A DNA stretch of 64,000 nucleotides from Amia ocellicauda (taxonomy: Eukaryota > Chordata > Actinopteri > Amiiformes > Amiidae), in contig NC_089852.1 in assembly GCF_036373705.1 (NCBI RefSeq), positions 2,055,300 to 2,119,299 on the forward strand, written 5' to 3'. Below the pieces are notes generated by a model. It was not told the DNA's origin, searched no databases, and was given only the letters and a program-made list of their open reading frames with translations. The stretch's first letter is position 1, and every line of letters starts with the position of its first letter. Below are positions 35,500-48,859 of the stretch, in pieces. Position numbers and translations under genes: made by a program.

Positions 35500-36188
35500 C
35501 GTCACAGCGCTGTGCTGCTCAACAATCATTTCGCAAAGGGCTTCACTTCTTAAAGGCGCAGAGCGGAGCTAAAGGACAGCCCCCCCGGTCAGATAAACCG
35601 CATTATCAGCGCCGTATCTCTCTGTCGCACACAGTGACTGACGAAACGCACATGGATACACAGACAGATACAATAGACGTGGAGGACGATCGGGGCAGGA
35701 AAAGGCAGCTTTGCGTGTCACTCCCATAGCCGCTGTATTGTGGAAATGTACGTCACTCACTAATTCGCTCAGTCGCTTTCACTGACTGACTCAACTCACT
35801 GAATGAACTCAATGAATGAATGGCCAGGAACCGGTAAATGATTAGATTTGCAATGTTTGAAGCGCTTTCAATTATCTGCCAGTAATAAGCCTAATCAATT
35901 ATAAAGCGAATCAATTATAAACCTAATCAAGGGGAGAGGGGCCTGTGCTGGCCACTGCTCGCTCTGATTGGCTCTGGCGATACACCTAGCAGCCCCCCAG
36001 TGCTGAGCTGTGCAACAGCAGTGAGTCAGGAGGTGCCCGGCGCTGTGTCTTTACCCGGCCACGCTGTGACCCTCCAGCCCCCCACACCGCTCCTCTGTCA
36101 GTGTCCGCTGCAAGGCGCCCAGGTCACAGGCTGGTACCACGATCCTGTAACACCGACTTACAGTTACCCAGTTCATCAGACCAGTTAA

Positions 36189-36414
36189 GGGACTGAAGCC
36201 CCCGGATGATGGCTCCACCCTGCCCCCTGGACGATGGTCCCACCCTGCCCCCCGGATGATGGCTCCACCCTGCCCCCTGGACGATGGTCCCACCCTGCCC
36301 CCTGGACGATGGTCCCACCCTGCCCCCTGGACGATGGCTCCACCCTGCCCCCTGGACGATGGTCCCACCCTGCCCCCTGGACGATGGTCCCACCCTGCCC
36401 CCTGGACGATGGCG
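36189..36414. repeat. Minisatellite, about 25-bp unit, nine copies
   Basis: GATGGTCCCACCCTGCCCCC and GATGGCTCCACCCTGCCCCC variants alternate. Upstream of mapkapk3. Confidence 0.9.
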
Positions 36415-36627
36415 CTGGTGTTCAGGTGCTGCGCTGGAGTCACTGTCCTCTGCTCCTTCTCTCACTGCCCCCCCGCTGTCTGCTCTCTGTGTCTAATGGA
36501 GGCCCTGGCAACCGAGAGCCCTAATTCAATAGATCCCAGCGATCGAAGGGAAACTGCAGACGGGAGCGGGTTTCTCACTGCGGGATTTCTCCTACCAGTG
36601 GGAAAGCTGGAGCACAAAAGACACAAA

Positions 36628-36675
36628 CACACAGACACACTCACACACACACACGCGCACACACACACACACACG

Positions 36676-36707
<32 letters not shown>

Positions 36708-36729
36708 CACACACATGCACACACACACT

Positions 36730-36761
<32 letters not shown>

Positions 36762-36765
36762 CACA

Positions 36766-36813
<48 letters not shown>

Positions 36814-36831
36814 CACATGCACACACACACT

Positions 36832-36863
<32 letters not shown>

Positions 36864-36867
36864 CACA

Positions 36868-36908
<41 letters not shown>

Positions 36909-36928
36909 ACTCACACACACACACACAG
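36628..36928. repeat. (CA)n with CGCA/TGCA/CTCA interruptions
   Basis: About 300 bp of CA. A block of about 110 bp is present twice in tandem (same order of interruptions from about 36715 and 36817). Confidence 0.85.
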
Positions 36929-37458
36929 TAGCCAGCAGTGAGAGCTGTGCTCAGCAGCAGTTTTCTCTGGTTACACCGGAGTGGCAGCAGTCCTGCTTCC
37001 ATGACCTCACGCTGCTGCGATGCTGTGGCTGCCTGGTGTGAAATAGCAGGAGCAGCACGAGGAGAAAGAGAAGGAAAAGAAGGAAACACACACACACACG
37101 AACACGCACACACGCACACGCACACAGACACACACACAGACACATAGAAACACATAGAAACACACACACACTCACACACACACGCACAGACAGCCTTCAG
37201 GGTAACCTCTGCTGCTCTGTCAGGCTGGAATAAACTGCACACTCATGATAATAATGAAGAAATGAATCATGGACACAGGACCGGAAGAGCACGTCTACGG
37301 CAGCAGACACGACCGCGGCCCTCAGCAGAGCCTGAGGCCGGCCCCCCGCTGCAGCCCCCCGCACACACTGCCACGCCCCCCTGTGGAACACTGTTACGAA
37401 ACGTGACCAACAACAGCAGCAAGAGAAGGACAACGAAACGCGACATCAAATGATGAAG

Positions 37459-37464
37459 TTTAAT
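37459..37464 (-). terminator. dnah1: Probable dnah1 polyadenylation signal ATTAAA
   Basis: On the minus strand ATTAAA occurs about 45 bases after the dnah1 stop codon. It is the commonest variant of AATAAA, and no AATAAA was noticed nearer. It implies a very short 3' UTR. Confidence 0.5.
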
Positions 37465-37508
37465 GAACTGTTTTCATGTGTAAGTCTGAGGACTCGTGAA
37501 CGGGGGGG

Positions 37509-40500
37509 CTAGTAGTCCAGGGCGCAGATGAGAGCCACGCCGCGCTTGATCCAGTGCGTCTGCGGCCGCTGCGTGGGCAGCTCCACCGCGATCACGTAGT
37601 TGGTGGAGTGACCAGTGGTGGACAGGGTCCCTGCGAAACGATTGGACAGAGAGTCAACCCACAGAGAGGCCTGCAGACACACACACACACACACACAACA
37701 CAGACACACACACACAGACACAACATAGACACACACACACAGACACAACATAGACACAACACAGACACACACACACACACACACACACACAACACAGACA
37801 CAACACAGACACACACACACTCAACACAGAGACACACACAGACACAACATAGACACAACACAGACACACACACACACACAACACAGACACAACATAGACA
37901 CAACACAGACACACACACACAGACACAACATAGACACAACACAGACACACACACACACACACAACACAGACACAACATAGACACAACACAGACACACACA
38001 CACTCAACACAGAGACACACACACACACACACAACACAGACACACACACAGACACAACATAGACACAACACAGACACACACACACACACAACACAGACAC
38101 AACATAGACACAACACAGACACACACACACTCAACACAGAGACACACACACACACACACAACACAGACACACACACAGACACAACATAGACACAACACAG
38201 ACACACACACACTCAACACAGAGACACACACACACACAACACAGAGACACACACACACACAACACAGACACAACACAGACACACACACACACAACACAGA
38301 CACAACATAGACACAACACAGACACACACACACTCACACACAGACGCACACACAACACAGAGACAGACAGACACACACACACACACAGACACACACACAG
38401 ACACACACACAACACAGACACACACAGACACACACACAGACACACACACAACACAGAGACACACACACACAGACACACACAGACACACACACACACAACA
38501 TAGACACACAGACACAACATAGACACAACACAGAGACACACACACAACACAGAGACACACACACACACAGACACACACAGACACATACACACACACAACA
38601 CAGAGACACACACACAACACAGAGACACACACACACAGACACACACAGACACACACACACAGACACACACACAACACAGAGACACACACACACAGACACA
38701 CACAGACACACACACACAGACACACACACAACACAGAGACACACACACACAGACACACACAGACACACACACACATACACACACACAACACAGAGACACA
38801 CACACAACACAGAGACACACACACACAGACACACACAGACACACACACACACATACACACACACAACACAGAGACACACACACACACACACCAAGACCCT
38901 GTACAGAGGAGCTGATACACAGAAGGTTGCCCTTGAAAGAGGCTGTACTTGAGACAGAGGGACAGAGAGAGGGGGAGAGAGAGGGAGGTGAGATAGAGGA
39001 GAGCAGGGCCCTGAGCCCTGGCAGCGGCGCACTGATCGCACTGCAGGAAAACCCCAGGCTCCCAGCCCAGGCCTGCCTGGGACAGAACAGACAGACACAC
39101 AAACACACACACTGCCTGACACACATACGAGGTGTCAAAGTGCCCACTGACAGGCACACTCACACACTCACACACGCACACTGGACTGACCTGTACGGGT
39201 CTATGTTGGTCGGGTCTGGTCTGTACTGGTCTGTACGGGCCTGTATTGGTCGGGTCTGATCTGTATGGGTCTGTACGGGTCTTTATGGGTCGGGTCTGGT
39301 CTGTACGGGCCTGTATTGGTCGGGTCTGGTCTGTATGGGTCTGTACGGGTCTTTATGGGTCGGGTCTCGTCTGTACGGGTCTTTATGGGTCGGGTCTGGT
39401 CTGTACTGGTCGGTACGGGTCTTTATGGGTCGGGTCTGGTCTGTACGGGCCTGTATTGGTCGGGTCTGGTCTGCTGGGCATACCTGCGCGGGTCAGGGTC
39501 TTGTAGATGGGACTGATGTAGATCCCGCTGGCAGGGGGGCGCCGGTGTGGCGTGGGGATGAGCCACAGCACGGCCATCTCCGTGTGCAGCTCCTTGGGTC
39601 GCGACTCCACCAACTGTTGCGACGGGGGGTCCCAGCGCGCCCCCTCCAGGAACAGCCCGTGCACATAGCAGCCGGTCTCCGGGCGGCGGGTCAGCTCACC
39701 CACGGGCTGCCCCAGCACCTGGGGGGCAGGAGTGACCATACAGAGAGGGGAGTCAGAGGCTGCGGTCAGGCCCTCCCCCTCCCCTCTCCTCTCCTCATCT
39801 CCCCTCTCCTCCCATCCCTCTCCTTTCCCTCCCCTCTCCTCTCCTCCCCTCTCTTCCTATCCCTCTCCTCCCCTCTCCTCCCATCCCTCTCCTTTCCCTC
39901 CCCTCTCCTCTCCTCCCCTCTCTTCCTATCCCTCTCCTCCCCTCTCCTCCCATCCCTCTCCTTTCCCTCCCCTCTCCTCTCCTCCCCTCTCTTCCTATCC
40001 CTCTCCTCCCCTCTCCTCCCATCCCTCTCCTTTCCCTCCCCTCTCCTCCCCTCTCTTCCCCTCTCTTCCCCTCTCTTCCCCTCTCCTCCCATCCCTCTCC
40101 TTTTCCTCCCCTTTCTTCTCCACCCATCTCCTCCCCTCTCCTCTCCTCATCTCCTCTCCTCCCATCCCTCTCCTCTCCTCTCCTCTCCTCTCCCTTCCTC
40201 CCATCCCTCTCCTCTCATATCCTCTCCTCCCCTCTCCTCCCATCCTTCTCTCCTCTCCCTTCCTCTCCTCTCCTCTCCTCTCCTTCCCTCTCCTCTCCTC
40301 TCCTTCCCTCTCCTCTCCTTCCCTCTCCTTCTATCCCTCTCCTCTCCTCCCATCCCTTTCCTTTCCCTCCCCTCTCCTCTCCTCCCATCTCCTCCCATGC
40401 CTCTCCTCTCCTCTCCCTCCCTCAGTCTCACTCTGAAGTCGAAGGCGATGGTGTCAATGGACAGCTGGGAGCGCCGGGCGAAGTTCTGCAGCGTCCCGGT

Positions 40501-41888
40501 CAGGAAGGCCTGCGGGAAGAAGAAGCCGCTGATCCAGAACACGGCTGGGATCCCCTCGTCGATCCAGCGCTGCAGGAACCTCATCCGCTGGCGCAGGTCT
40601 GACACCCAGGAGGCCAGCGGCTTCAGGGAGGGGTAGGCCTGCGGGGGGGGGCGTGAGAGAGGACGAGACAGGGTGAGACAAGGAGAGGGAGGGGAGAGGG
40701 ACAGACAGGAGTCCACTTTTAACACAAGCTGCACAAACGGTCGTCCAGTTAACCGAGCCGGTTTCATCTGTGATCGCTATTGAAATCTGAAGCGCACAGC
40801 GACGCTCTGGCCCATCGTGGCTCCTGCGATCAGATGTCCAGGTCAAGGGTCAAGGGTCAGGGGTCAGGGGTCAGGGGTCTTGCCTTGGCCTTCCACATGT
40901 CGGGCACGCTGTTGTTGAACAAGCTGTTGGCCATCAGCTCCAGCTCTGATGACATCACCACCAGCCCCTTCAGGGCCTTGCCCAGCGCCCGGAGGCTCTG
41001 CGTGATCACCTGCAGCAGGCGGTTGTACCTGAGACACACAGAGGGAGGTGTGGGTTGGGGGGGTCAGTGTGAGTGTGAGTGTGTGTGTCAATGAGTGTGT
41101 CAGTGTGAGGGTGTCAGTGTGAGGGTGTCGGTGTGTCAGTGTGAGCATGTCAGTGTGTGTGAGGGTGTCAGGTGGGGCAGTACCTGATGACCTCCTGGAT
41201 CAGCACCGTGTTCATGGACTCCTCGTACAGCACGGGGAACCGGCTCAGCACCTCCTGCAGACCGATGGGCGCCGGCACCCTCTCCACAAGCCCGACCAGC
41301 ATCTCCTCCACGATCTGCCAAGAGAGGGGCAGCGCTCAGCACGGCGGGGGGGGCACACACAGTGTTTAAAATACTATGGGGGGGGTTCAATACACAGAAA
41401 GATGAAGAGCAGGAATCACAGACTCTGAGCTCTGACCGCGGTGGTTACGTCATTGAAATAGCTCAGACCCAGACTCTCAAGGGAAGGACTCGGTGGCCGT
41501 GGAGTAGAATGTGAAGGTGTGGGGGGGGTTAGTGTGGCCCTAGGCTCCCTGCCCCCCCCAGCTCCGCTGCCCTTGGGAGGATGGCGGAGGGACAGTACAA
41601 TCGTTTGTCTTTTCATCTTTTAGCAATGCAGTGTCGGGGGGGTACCTCTCCTATCTCTCCTCTACCAGAGTACACACTCCCCCCCCCCGTCTCCTATCCC
41701 CAGACAGCCAGTACCTCCTCCCGGGCCCGGCCCCCGCTGGCCGCGGCTCTGGGCTGCAGCTGCAACACGGCCCCCAGCAGAGCGAAGGTCTCGTTCTGGG
41801 CAAAGGTGATGTTGGCGTTGTCATGCAGGCCGAATATCTCAGGTGTGTCGTTGATGGGCAGAGTCCTGATATAGTCCAGGTAACCCTG

Positions 41889-41927
<39 letters not shown>

Positions 41928-42324
41928 GGAGAGAGGGAGGGAGGGGGAGAGAGATGGAGAGAGGGAGGGAGAGGCAAACAATGAAACAAATTAATCTAAA
42001 CCTGGAAAACAATTATAAACGACATTGGAAAATCTAATCAGATCAAACAACGAGCTACAGCGCTATCTGTCCCTGGCAGGACATCGGCTCAGGGTTCAGA
42101 GCACAGACAAACCCCGAGCACAGCCTGGCCTGAAAACTGGCCGACACGAAGCCCCCTGCACGGCCAAAGAAGAGCGGCGGTGCGGGCCCCGGGGGAGCGG
42201 CTGAGACAGAGCTGCACGTCTGTTGTCCTGCTCTGAATACACACACATACTGGAGACACACCTCCCTCAATCGGAAAGCAACGTAGCAGATTTTAACCCC
42301 CCACATCACGATATACAAGTCCTC

Positions 42325-42370
<46 letters not shown>

Positions 42371-45300
42371 GAAAACTAAACTCTATACCCTTGTTCTTTC
42401 CTCACACTGTGCTCCTGGCCCCCTAGTGGCAAGAGACGGGTCCAGCAGGGTGGAACAGGCTGGGAAGTGCTGCACAACATGGACAGGGAGAGGGAGGAGT
42501 GGCAGAGCGGGGCGCCGCGGTTCTCACCGTGAGGTCGCAGGCGGTGCTGATCTGGTGATACACGCCGGAGGGGGAGTACTGGTGCTGCTCCTCCAGCACC
42601 GCTGGGCAGTAGAAGTCCTCCAGCAGGCTGAGCAGGCAGCGCCGGTCCCAGTCGTCTGTCACTCGGCCCCCGTAGTTAATCTCCCCTGCTGTGTACTTCA
42701 GCACCTGGGGCCACAACACACGGGCACAGGGGACACAGGCACAGGGGTCATAGGCACAAGGGACACAGGGACAAGTGAGCACATGCACACTGGCACACAG
42801 GCACAGGGGACACAGGCACAGGGGACACAGGCACAGGGCACAGGCACAGAGGAGACAGGCACAGGGGACACAGGCACAGGGGACACAGGCACAGGGCACA
42901 GGCACAGAGGAGACAGGCACAGGGACACAGGCAGAGGGGACACAGCCACAGAGGAGACAGGGAGACAGGCACAGGGGACAGGGGACACAGGGGACACAGG
43001 CACAGTGGAGACAGCCACAGCTGCAGGTGGGCAGCGTAAGGCACCTTGAAGGGGGTGTCCTGGTTCTCGTTGAGGAACATCTGCAGCTGGCTGACGCAGA
43101 TGCGCAGGTCCCCGTCGGTGAACTCGTAGGGGATGTTGAAGCCCAGCGGCCCGAACTTCCTGCGCTCCAGCGCGCTGCCGTGGAAGAGGCACAGAGACAG
43201 CAGCAGCGCCTTGAACACGCCAGGCTGCAGAGACACGCACACGGGAGCTCAGGACACGCGCAGAGACGCACGCAAAGACACACACACTCCTCTCCCCTCT
43301 CTCTCCTCTCTCTCCTCCCTTCCTTCTCTCCCCTCTCTCTTCTCTCTCTCCTCTCTCCCTCCCTCCTCCTCTGACCTTGGAGCAGGAGTTGAGCAGCTCG
43401 TTGTTCAGGCTGAGGTAGGACTTCAGCAGGTTGGCCTTGATGCCTCGGGGGGGCTCGATGGTCATCTTGGAGCCGTTCTGCAGGATGGACACTGGGAAGC
43501 GGTCACTGGGCAGACTGGTGAGCCACACCCTGAAATCGCGGTGGACCTGCGGGGACACGGAGTAGTGGGGGACAGGTTACTGAGGGCGTCCACACACTGA
43601 GTGAGCAGGAAGTGCTGTGTGTGTATGTGTGTGTGTGTGCGTGTATGTGCGTGTGTCTCTGTGTGTGAGCATGTCTCACCTTATCCATGTCGATGTTCTC
43701 GATGAGCCGCTCCAACGAGGGCATCCAGCTGGGCGCCAGGTGGCAGTTCTGGAAGAACACCCACTGGCCCCTCTCCATGGCACTGTGCAGCATGGCCTCC
43801 GCACGCGGGCCCTGAGTGACACACGCACACACACACATCACCGTCCAATCACCGTCCAACACTTTCAGTCACTGTCCATAGTCCTGCTCCAGCCCCCTAT
43901 GCCCTTCACCTGTCCCTGCCCCAGTCACAGCCCCCTGCCCCTCACCTGCCCCTGCCCCAGTCACAGCCCCCTGCCCCTCACCTGTCCCTGCCCCAGTCAC
44001 AGCCCCCTGCCCCTCACCTGCCCCTGCCCCAGTCACAGCACCCTGCCCCTCACCTGCCCCTGCCCCAGGGAGATGGCGTTCAGCTTCTTGGAGAACTTCA
44101 TGGCTTCAGCGAATTTGTACAGGTCGGCGGCGGGGTCGGTGCCGGGGGACAGCACGAAGATCAGGGGCGTGGCCGGGGACGAGTCCCTGAACACCGCAGA
44201 CAGGTCGGCCGTCTGGAGGACAGGAGGAGAGGGGGAGGAGGAGGAATGTTAGCAGTGAATAAACCCAATCGATCTGGCCACTCAGAGCTTGCGGGTGTCG
44301 CCACCATGGGGCGGGGGGGTGGCCTGTACCTGCGGCTCGATGAAGCGCTGGCCGAGCTGCACACACAGGAAGTCCTGCAGGCCGGGGGTCAGGCAGTCGG
44401 CACGCAGGCAGCGCAGCACCAGCAGCTTCTGGAAGGAGTCCAGCTGGGATTCCCACTGACCCGGCAGCGGCTCCCTGAAGGGACAACACAGCACAGAGCA
44501 CTGAGCACAGAGCACAGAGCACAGAGCACAGAGGACAGAGCACAGAGGACAGAGCACTGAGCACAGAGGACAGAGCACAGAGGACAGAGCACTGAGCACA
44601 GAGCACAGAGCACACACAGCACACAGAGCACAGAGCACAGAGCACATAGAACACAGAATAGAGAGCACAGAGCACAGAGCACAGAGCACTGAGCACATAG
44701 CACAGAGCGCACACAGCACACAGAGCACAGAGCACATAGAACACAGAATAGAGAGCACAGAGCACAGAGTGCACACAGAGCACAGAGCACATAGAACACA
44801 GAATAGAGAGCACAGAGCACAGAGCACAGAGCACAGAGCACTGAGCACAGAGCGCACAGAGCACAGAATAGAGAGCACAGAGCACAGAGCACAGAGCACT
44901 GAGCACAGAGCGCACACAGCACACAGAGCACAGAGCACATAGAACACAGAATAGAGAGCACAGAGCACAGAACACAGAGCACAGGACACAGAACACAGAA
45001 CACAGAACACAGAACACAGAACACAGCACAGAGCACACGGGGTACACACGGCACAGCCAGGGAAAGGTGAGGACAGCAGACCTGTGTGGCTCTGTGCTGT
45101 CGAAGATCTTGCGGAACGCCTCCAGGTTGTCAGAGAAGCTCTGGGGGAAGCCAGCAAAGCGAGGCAGGGCACCCAGGCCCAGCACGTCCTGCCAGGCGCG
45201 CTCGGATAGCCAGCCCGCCCCGGGGTTAGGGCACTCGCTCTGCACTGCACCCCCCGACAGAAGGCACCGCCACTCCGCCTGGGGACCAGAGAGCAAGGGA

Positions 45301-48300
45301 GAGAAAGTGAGACACAGACGGGCAGCCGGGCACCTGGGCAGCTAGGCAGCCGGGGGGCAGCGTGTCTCTCACCATGTTGATCTTGCCCTCGTTCATCATG
45401 ATGCGAGCGCACAGCAGGAAGGCGAACATGAGCTTGTGCTTCTCGAACAGACTGCGGCACACGTTACTGTACAGACTGAACGTGAAGAAGTCGTTGATGT
45501 TGAGGATCCTCTGGTCCACCGTGTCTGTGCAGAAGACAGGCAGACAGAGAGACAGACAGACAGACAGAGAGGCAGCTCAGTAAAGTAGCTCTTCACAGAC
45601 GCAGTGTTGTAAATGGTGTATACTCTGTGACAGCCTGGGAGGGGCCTCTGCTCATCAATACACCATAACGACTTACTCGGGGGTGGGCAGGGTGGGACGG
45701 GGGGCTACCTGCTCTCTCGGAGTTGGCAATGCCAGCCATGAAGATGCAGAGGAACCACTCCAGGGAGTACTGGTACATGGGGTCCACGGCGGCCAGGTCG
45801 GAGACGCAGAAGAACAGGATCTGCGTGCGCACGGCCACGGGCACGTACTGCAGCCGCGTGGCATCGATGTCCCGCTCCGTCTCTTCCGCCGCCGTCACCT
45901 TGGCCTGTCAGCGGCACAGCGGGCACTCAGTTACTGACGGGACTGCATTTGTTGGGACTCCGGGTAGTAAACACATACAGGCCCGGAGACAGAGACCGTA
46001 GGGCAAAGCGAGAAAGCGGCCGACTCCGCAGGGTACGGTCAGGGACACACGCAGGGACATGCAGGGACACAGAGGGACACAGGCAGGGACACGCAGGGAC
46101 GCACCTTGATCTCGGCGGCCTTGACCTTGGACGCCCCCAGCACCCGGATGAGCTCCTCATCGTCCACGGGGTTGCCCTGGGACGAGCTGAGCCGCAGCAG
46201 GATCTGGTCCTCGATGTCCTGCAGCTCCTGCCTCATGCGTGCGTTGCTAACGATCAGCTGGTTCTTGGCGTCTTCCAGGTCCGGCCGCTCCTCCGCCACT
46301 ACACGGCCCAGCAGCTGGTCCTCCAGCCCACTGCAGGGGATGCATGGACACAGAGGGGACACGGGGACACACAGGTGGGACACAGGGACAGACAGAGAGA
46401 GAGAGAGAGAGGGAGAGAGAGCAGGTCAGCAGTCCCTCTCGGCGCCCCACACATTAGTAAGTAATAAACGCGGTTTCCTGCGGCCCTGGAGCCTCGTGTA
46501 CCTGGGGGAGAGGGTGAAGTTGATGAGAGTGACCTTGCTGGCGACCTCGGGGGAGTAGTGCGGATTGGGCAGCTTGGTGGTGATGAACATCTTGAAGTCG
46601 TGGTGGTACGGGATCACAGTGTCGCCCAGACGCAGCACCACACTGCCCTGCTGCCTGAAGGTCTGCCAACACACAACATAACGCACAGTGTGAATGTGTG
46701 AGTGAGTGTGTGCGCCAGTGTGTCAGTGTGTCAGTGTGTCAATGTGCCAGTGTGCAGTACCTGTCTCAGCAGCACCGGCTCCAGCGCCGGGTCCAGCTCC
46801 TCGCCCACGTTCTCCAGCAGGCAGGGCTTCCCAAAGCGGATGGCGTTCTCCAGGCTGCGCAGGAAGTCCCGATCGCTGAGCTTCAGCACGTCCAGCCCGC
46901 TGTCCCTCTCCTGACCCAACCAGAGAGGGGAGCTGTGAGCTGAGGGGGGGTCTGTGTGTGGGGAGCCTGTCAGGGGGGTGTGCGTGGGGAGTCCGTCGAG
47001 GGGGTGTGTGTGGGGAGCCTGTCGGGGGTGTGTGTGTGGGGGTCGCGTGGCTCTCACCATGTTCTTGATCCACTTGTTGGCCTGGCCCTGCGGGTCGATG
47101 AAGTGAGGCCAGCGCTGCGAGAACTGAGCGATCACCCCGTTCTCCACGGACAGGGAGTCATTCGGGAGACCTGCGATCTGCAGACAGGCAGACAGAGACA
47201 CAGAAACTGTCAACTGTCAAGCTAATTCAGCTGATGTTCTTCCTAGCATGTCATTAAAAACAGCAGCTCGTCTGCAGTGCAGGCAGTGAAGGTGAGAGTG
47301 TGTGTAGAGTGTGTGGCTGACCTGCCAGGAGCGGATCTTGACAGGGTCCCCCAGGGTGCTGATGAGGCTGGGCACTCTGGTGTGGGGGACCCCCAGCTCC
47401 CTGAAGCCCCGCAGCCACTCCTCCGCCATGGCCGCCCGGTACTCCCCCTGCAGGGACAGGGCATCAGTCGCTGACACACTGACACACACACTGACACACT
47501 GACACACACTCACAGACACAGAGACACACTCAGACACAGACACAGTGGCGGGGCTCTCACAGTGAAAGGGCCCAGGTAAGCCACATATCCGGCGGCCAGC
47601 AGCACATCTCCGGCCACGTTGTCCACCATGAAGTCCAGACTGGCCACTGTCTCCTGCCAGCGCACCTTCTCATCCGCCAGACCAGTAATCAGCTGCAACA
47701 CAGAACACAGTCAACACAGCACAGGGCACATTCAGCACAGGGCACAGTCAGCACAGGACACAGTCAGCACAGGGCACAGTCAGCACAGGGCACATTGCTC
47801 AGTCAACACAGGGCACAGTCAGCACAGGGCACAGTCAACACAGCACAGGGCACAGTCAGCACAGGACACAGTCAGCACAGGGCACAGTCAGCACAGGACA
47901 CATTGCTCAGTCAACACAGGGCACAGTCAGCCCAGGACACAATCAACACAGGGCACAATCAACACAGGGCACATTGCTCAGTCAACACAGGGCACAGTCA
48001 GCACAGGGCACAATCAACACAGGGCACAGTCAGTAGGGCACAGTCAGCACAGGCTACTGACCTTGTCAGCTCGGATCAGCCTCTGCTCGCACTGCTGGCA
48101 CTTGTCCTGCAGCTCGTCCCTCTTGGCCAGGCAGTCCCGGTAGCGGGCCTGCAGCGTGGCGATGCCCTCCTGCACAGTGCTCAGACGCTCCTTGGCCTCC
48201 TCCAGCACCCGCCGTGTCTCCGCCAGGTCTGCCTGCGCCTCCTGCAGGGCCAGCTGGGGAACCGCACCCCCCGGGAGAGAGAGGAAGGGGAGAGGGAGGG

Positions 48301-48818
48301 AGAGAGAGGGAGGGAGCAAGAGGCAGAGAGGGAGGAGGGAGAAGGAGGGAGAGAGGGAGGAGGAAGAAGGAGGGAAAGAGGAAGAGAGGGGAAGTGGAGA
48401 GGGAGAGAGAGAAAGGGAGACAGATGGAGAGAGGGAGACAGGGAGAGGGAGGAGAGAGGGAGGGGGGAGGGAGGAGGGAGAGAGGGTGAGTCCTTTAGTG
48501 CAAGTCACTACGAGTTATCTACGCCAGTGTAACAGCTGTCAGTGCCCCCTCAGCTCAGCTCTCGGCTCTCCTACCCGCTTGGGCTCCACACCCCGGGAGA
48601 TGAAGTGATACTTGTGCATGGCGCGCACCCACAGGCAGATGGAGGTGCAGGCAGTGGACACCTTGGCGATGGAGGCCGGCTGGAACTCCTCGTTGTCGAT
48701 GTAGGGCTGGATCAGCCGGATCACCGAGTCGGGGATGTTGTCCTGAACGGGGGGTGGGGGGTAATGGGGCAGTTACAGGGCAAGTGTGTCTCTGTCCTTC
48801 TCTCTGTGCACATTCCCT

Positions 48819-48859
<41 letters not shown>

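Larger units (their letters stand above)
37509..44474 (-). other. dnah1: dnah1 exon block 7: AAA6 and C-terminal domain, stop codon
   Basis: Exons: 44330-44474, 44054-44212, 43680-43811, 43376-43546, 43045-43224, 42528-42704, 41715-41885, 41184-41314, 40884-41028, 40432-40638, 39484-39718, 37509-37630. They cover residues about 2071-2727. Visible landmarks are [74 protein letters not shown] and [20 protein letters not shown]. The exon ending at 40884 is followed by GCAAGA, a GC-AG intron. The final intron (37631-39483) is almost wholly CA repeat and a 30-bp minisatellite. The stop codon TAG is at 37509-37511. Confidence 0.93.

Noticed and set aside
39732..40636. Pro/Ser/Leu-rich frames over the pyrimidine tract
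   Set aside because: Simple-sequence artefact of (CCTCTCCT)n, opposite in strand to dnah1.
44106..45460. Minus-strand frames of about 395 codons rich in [10 protein letters not shown]
   Set aside because: They combine out-of-frame dnah1 exons with the AGAGCACAG minisatellite.
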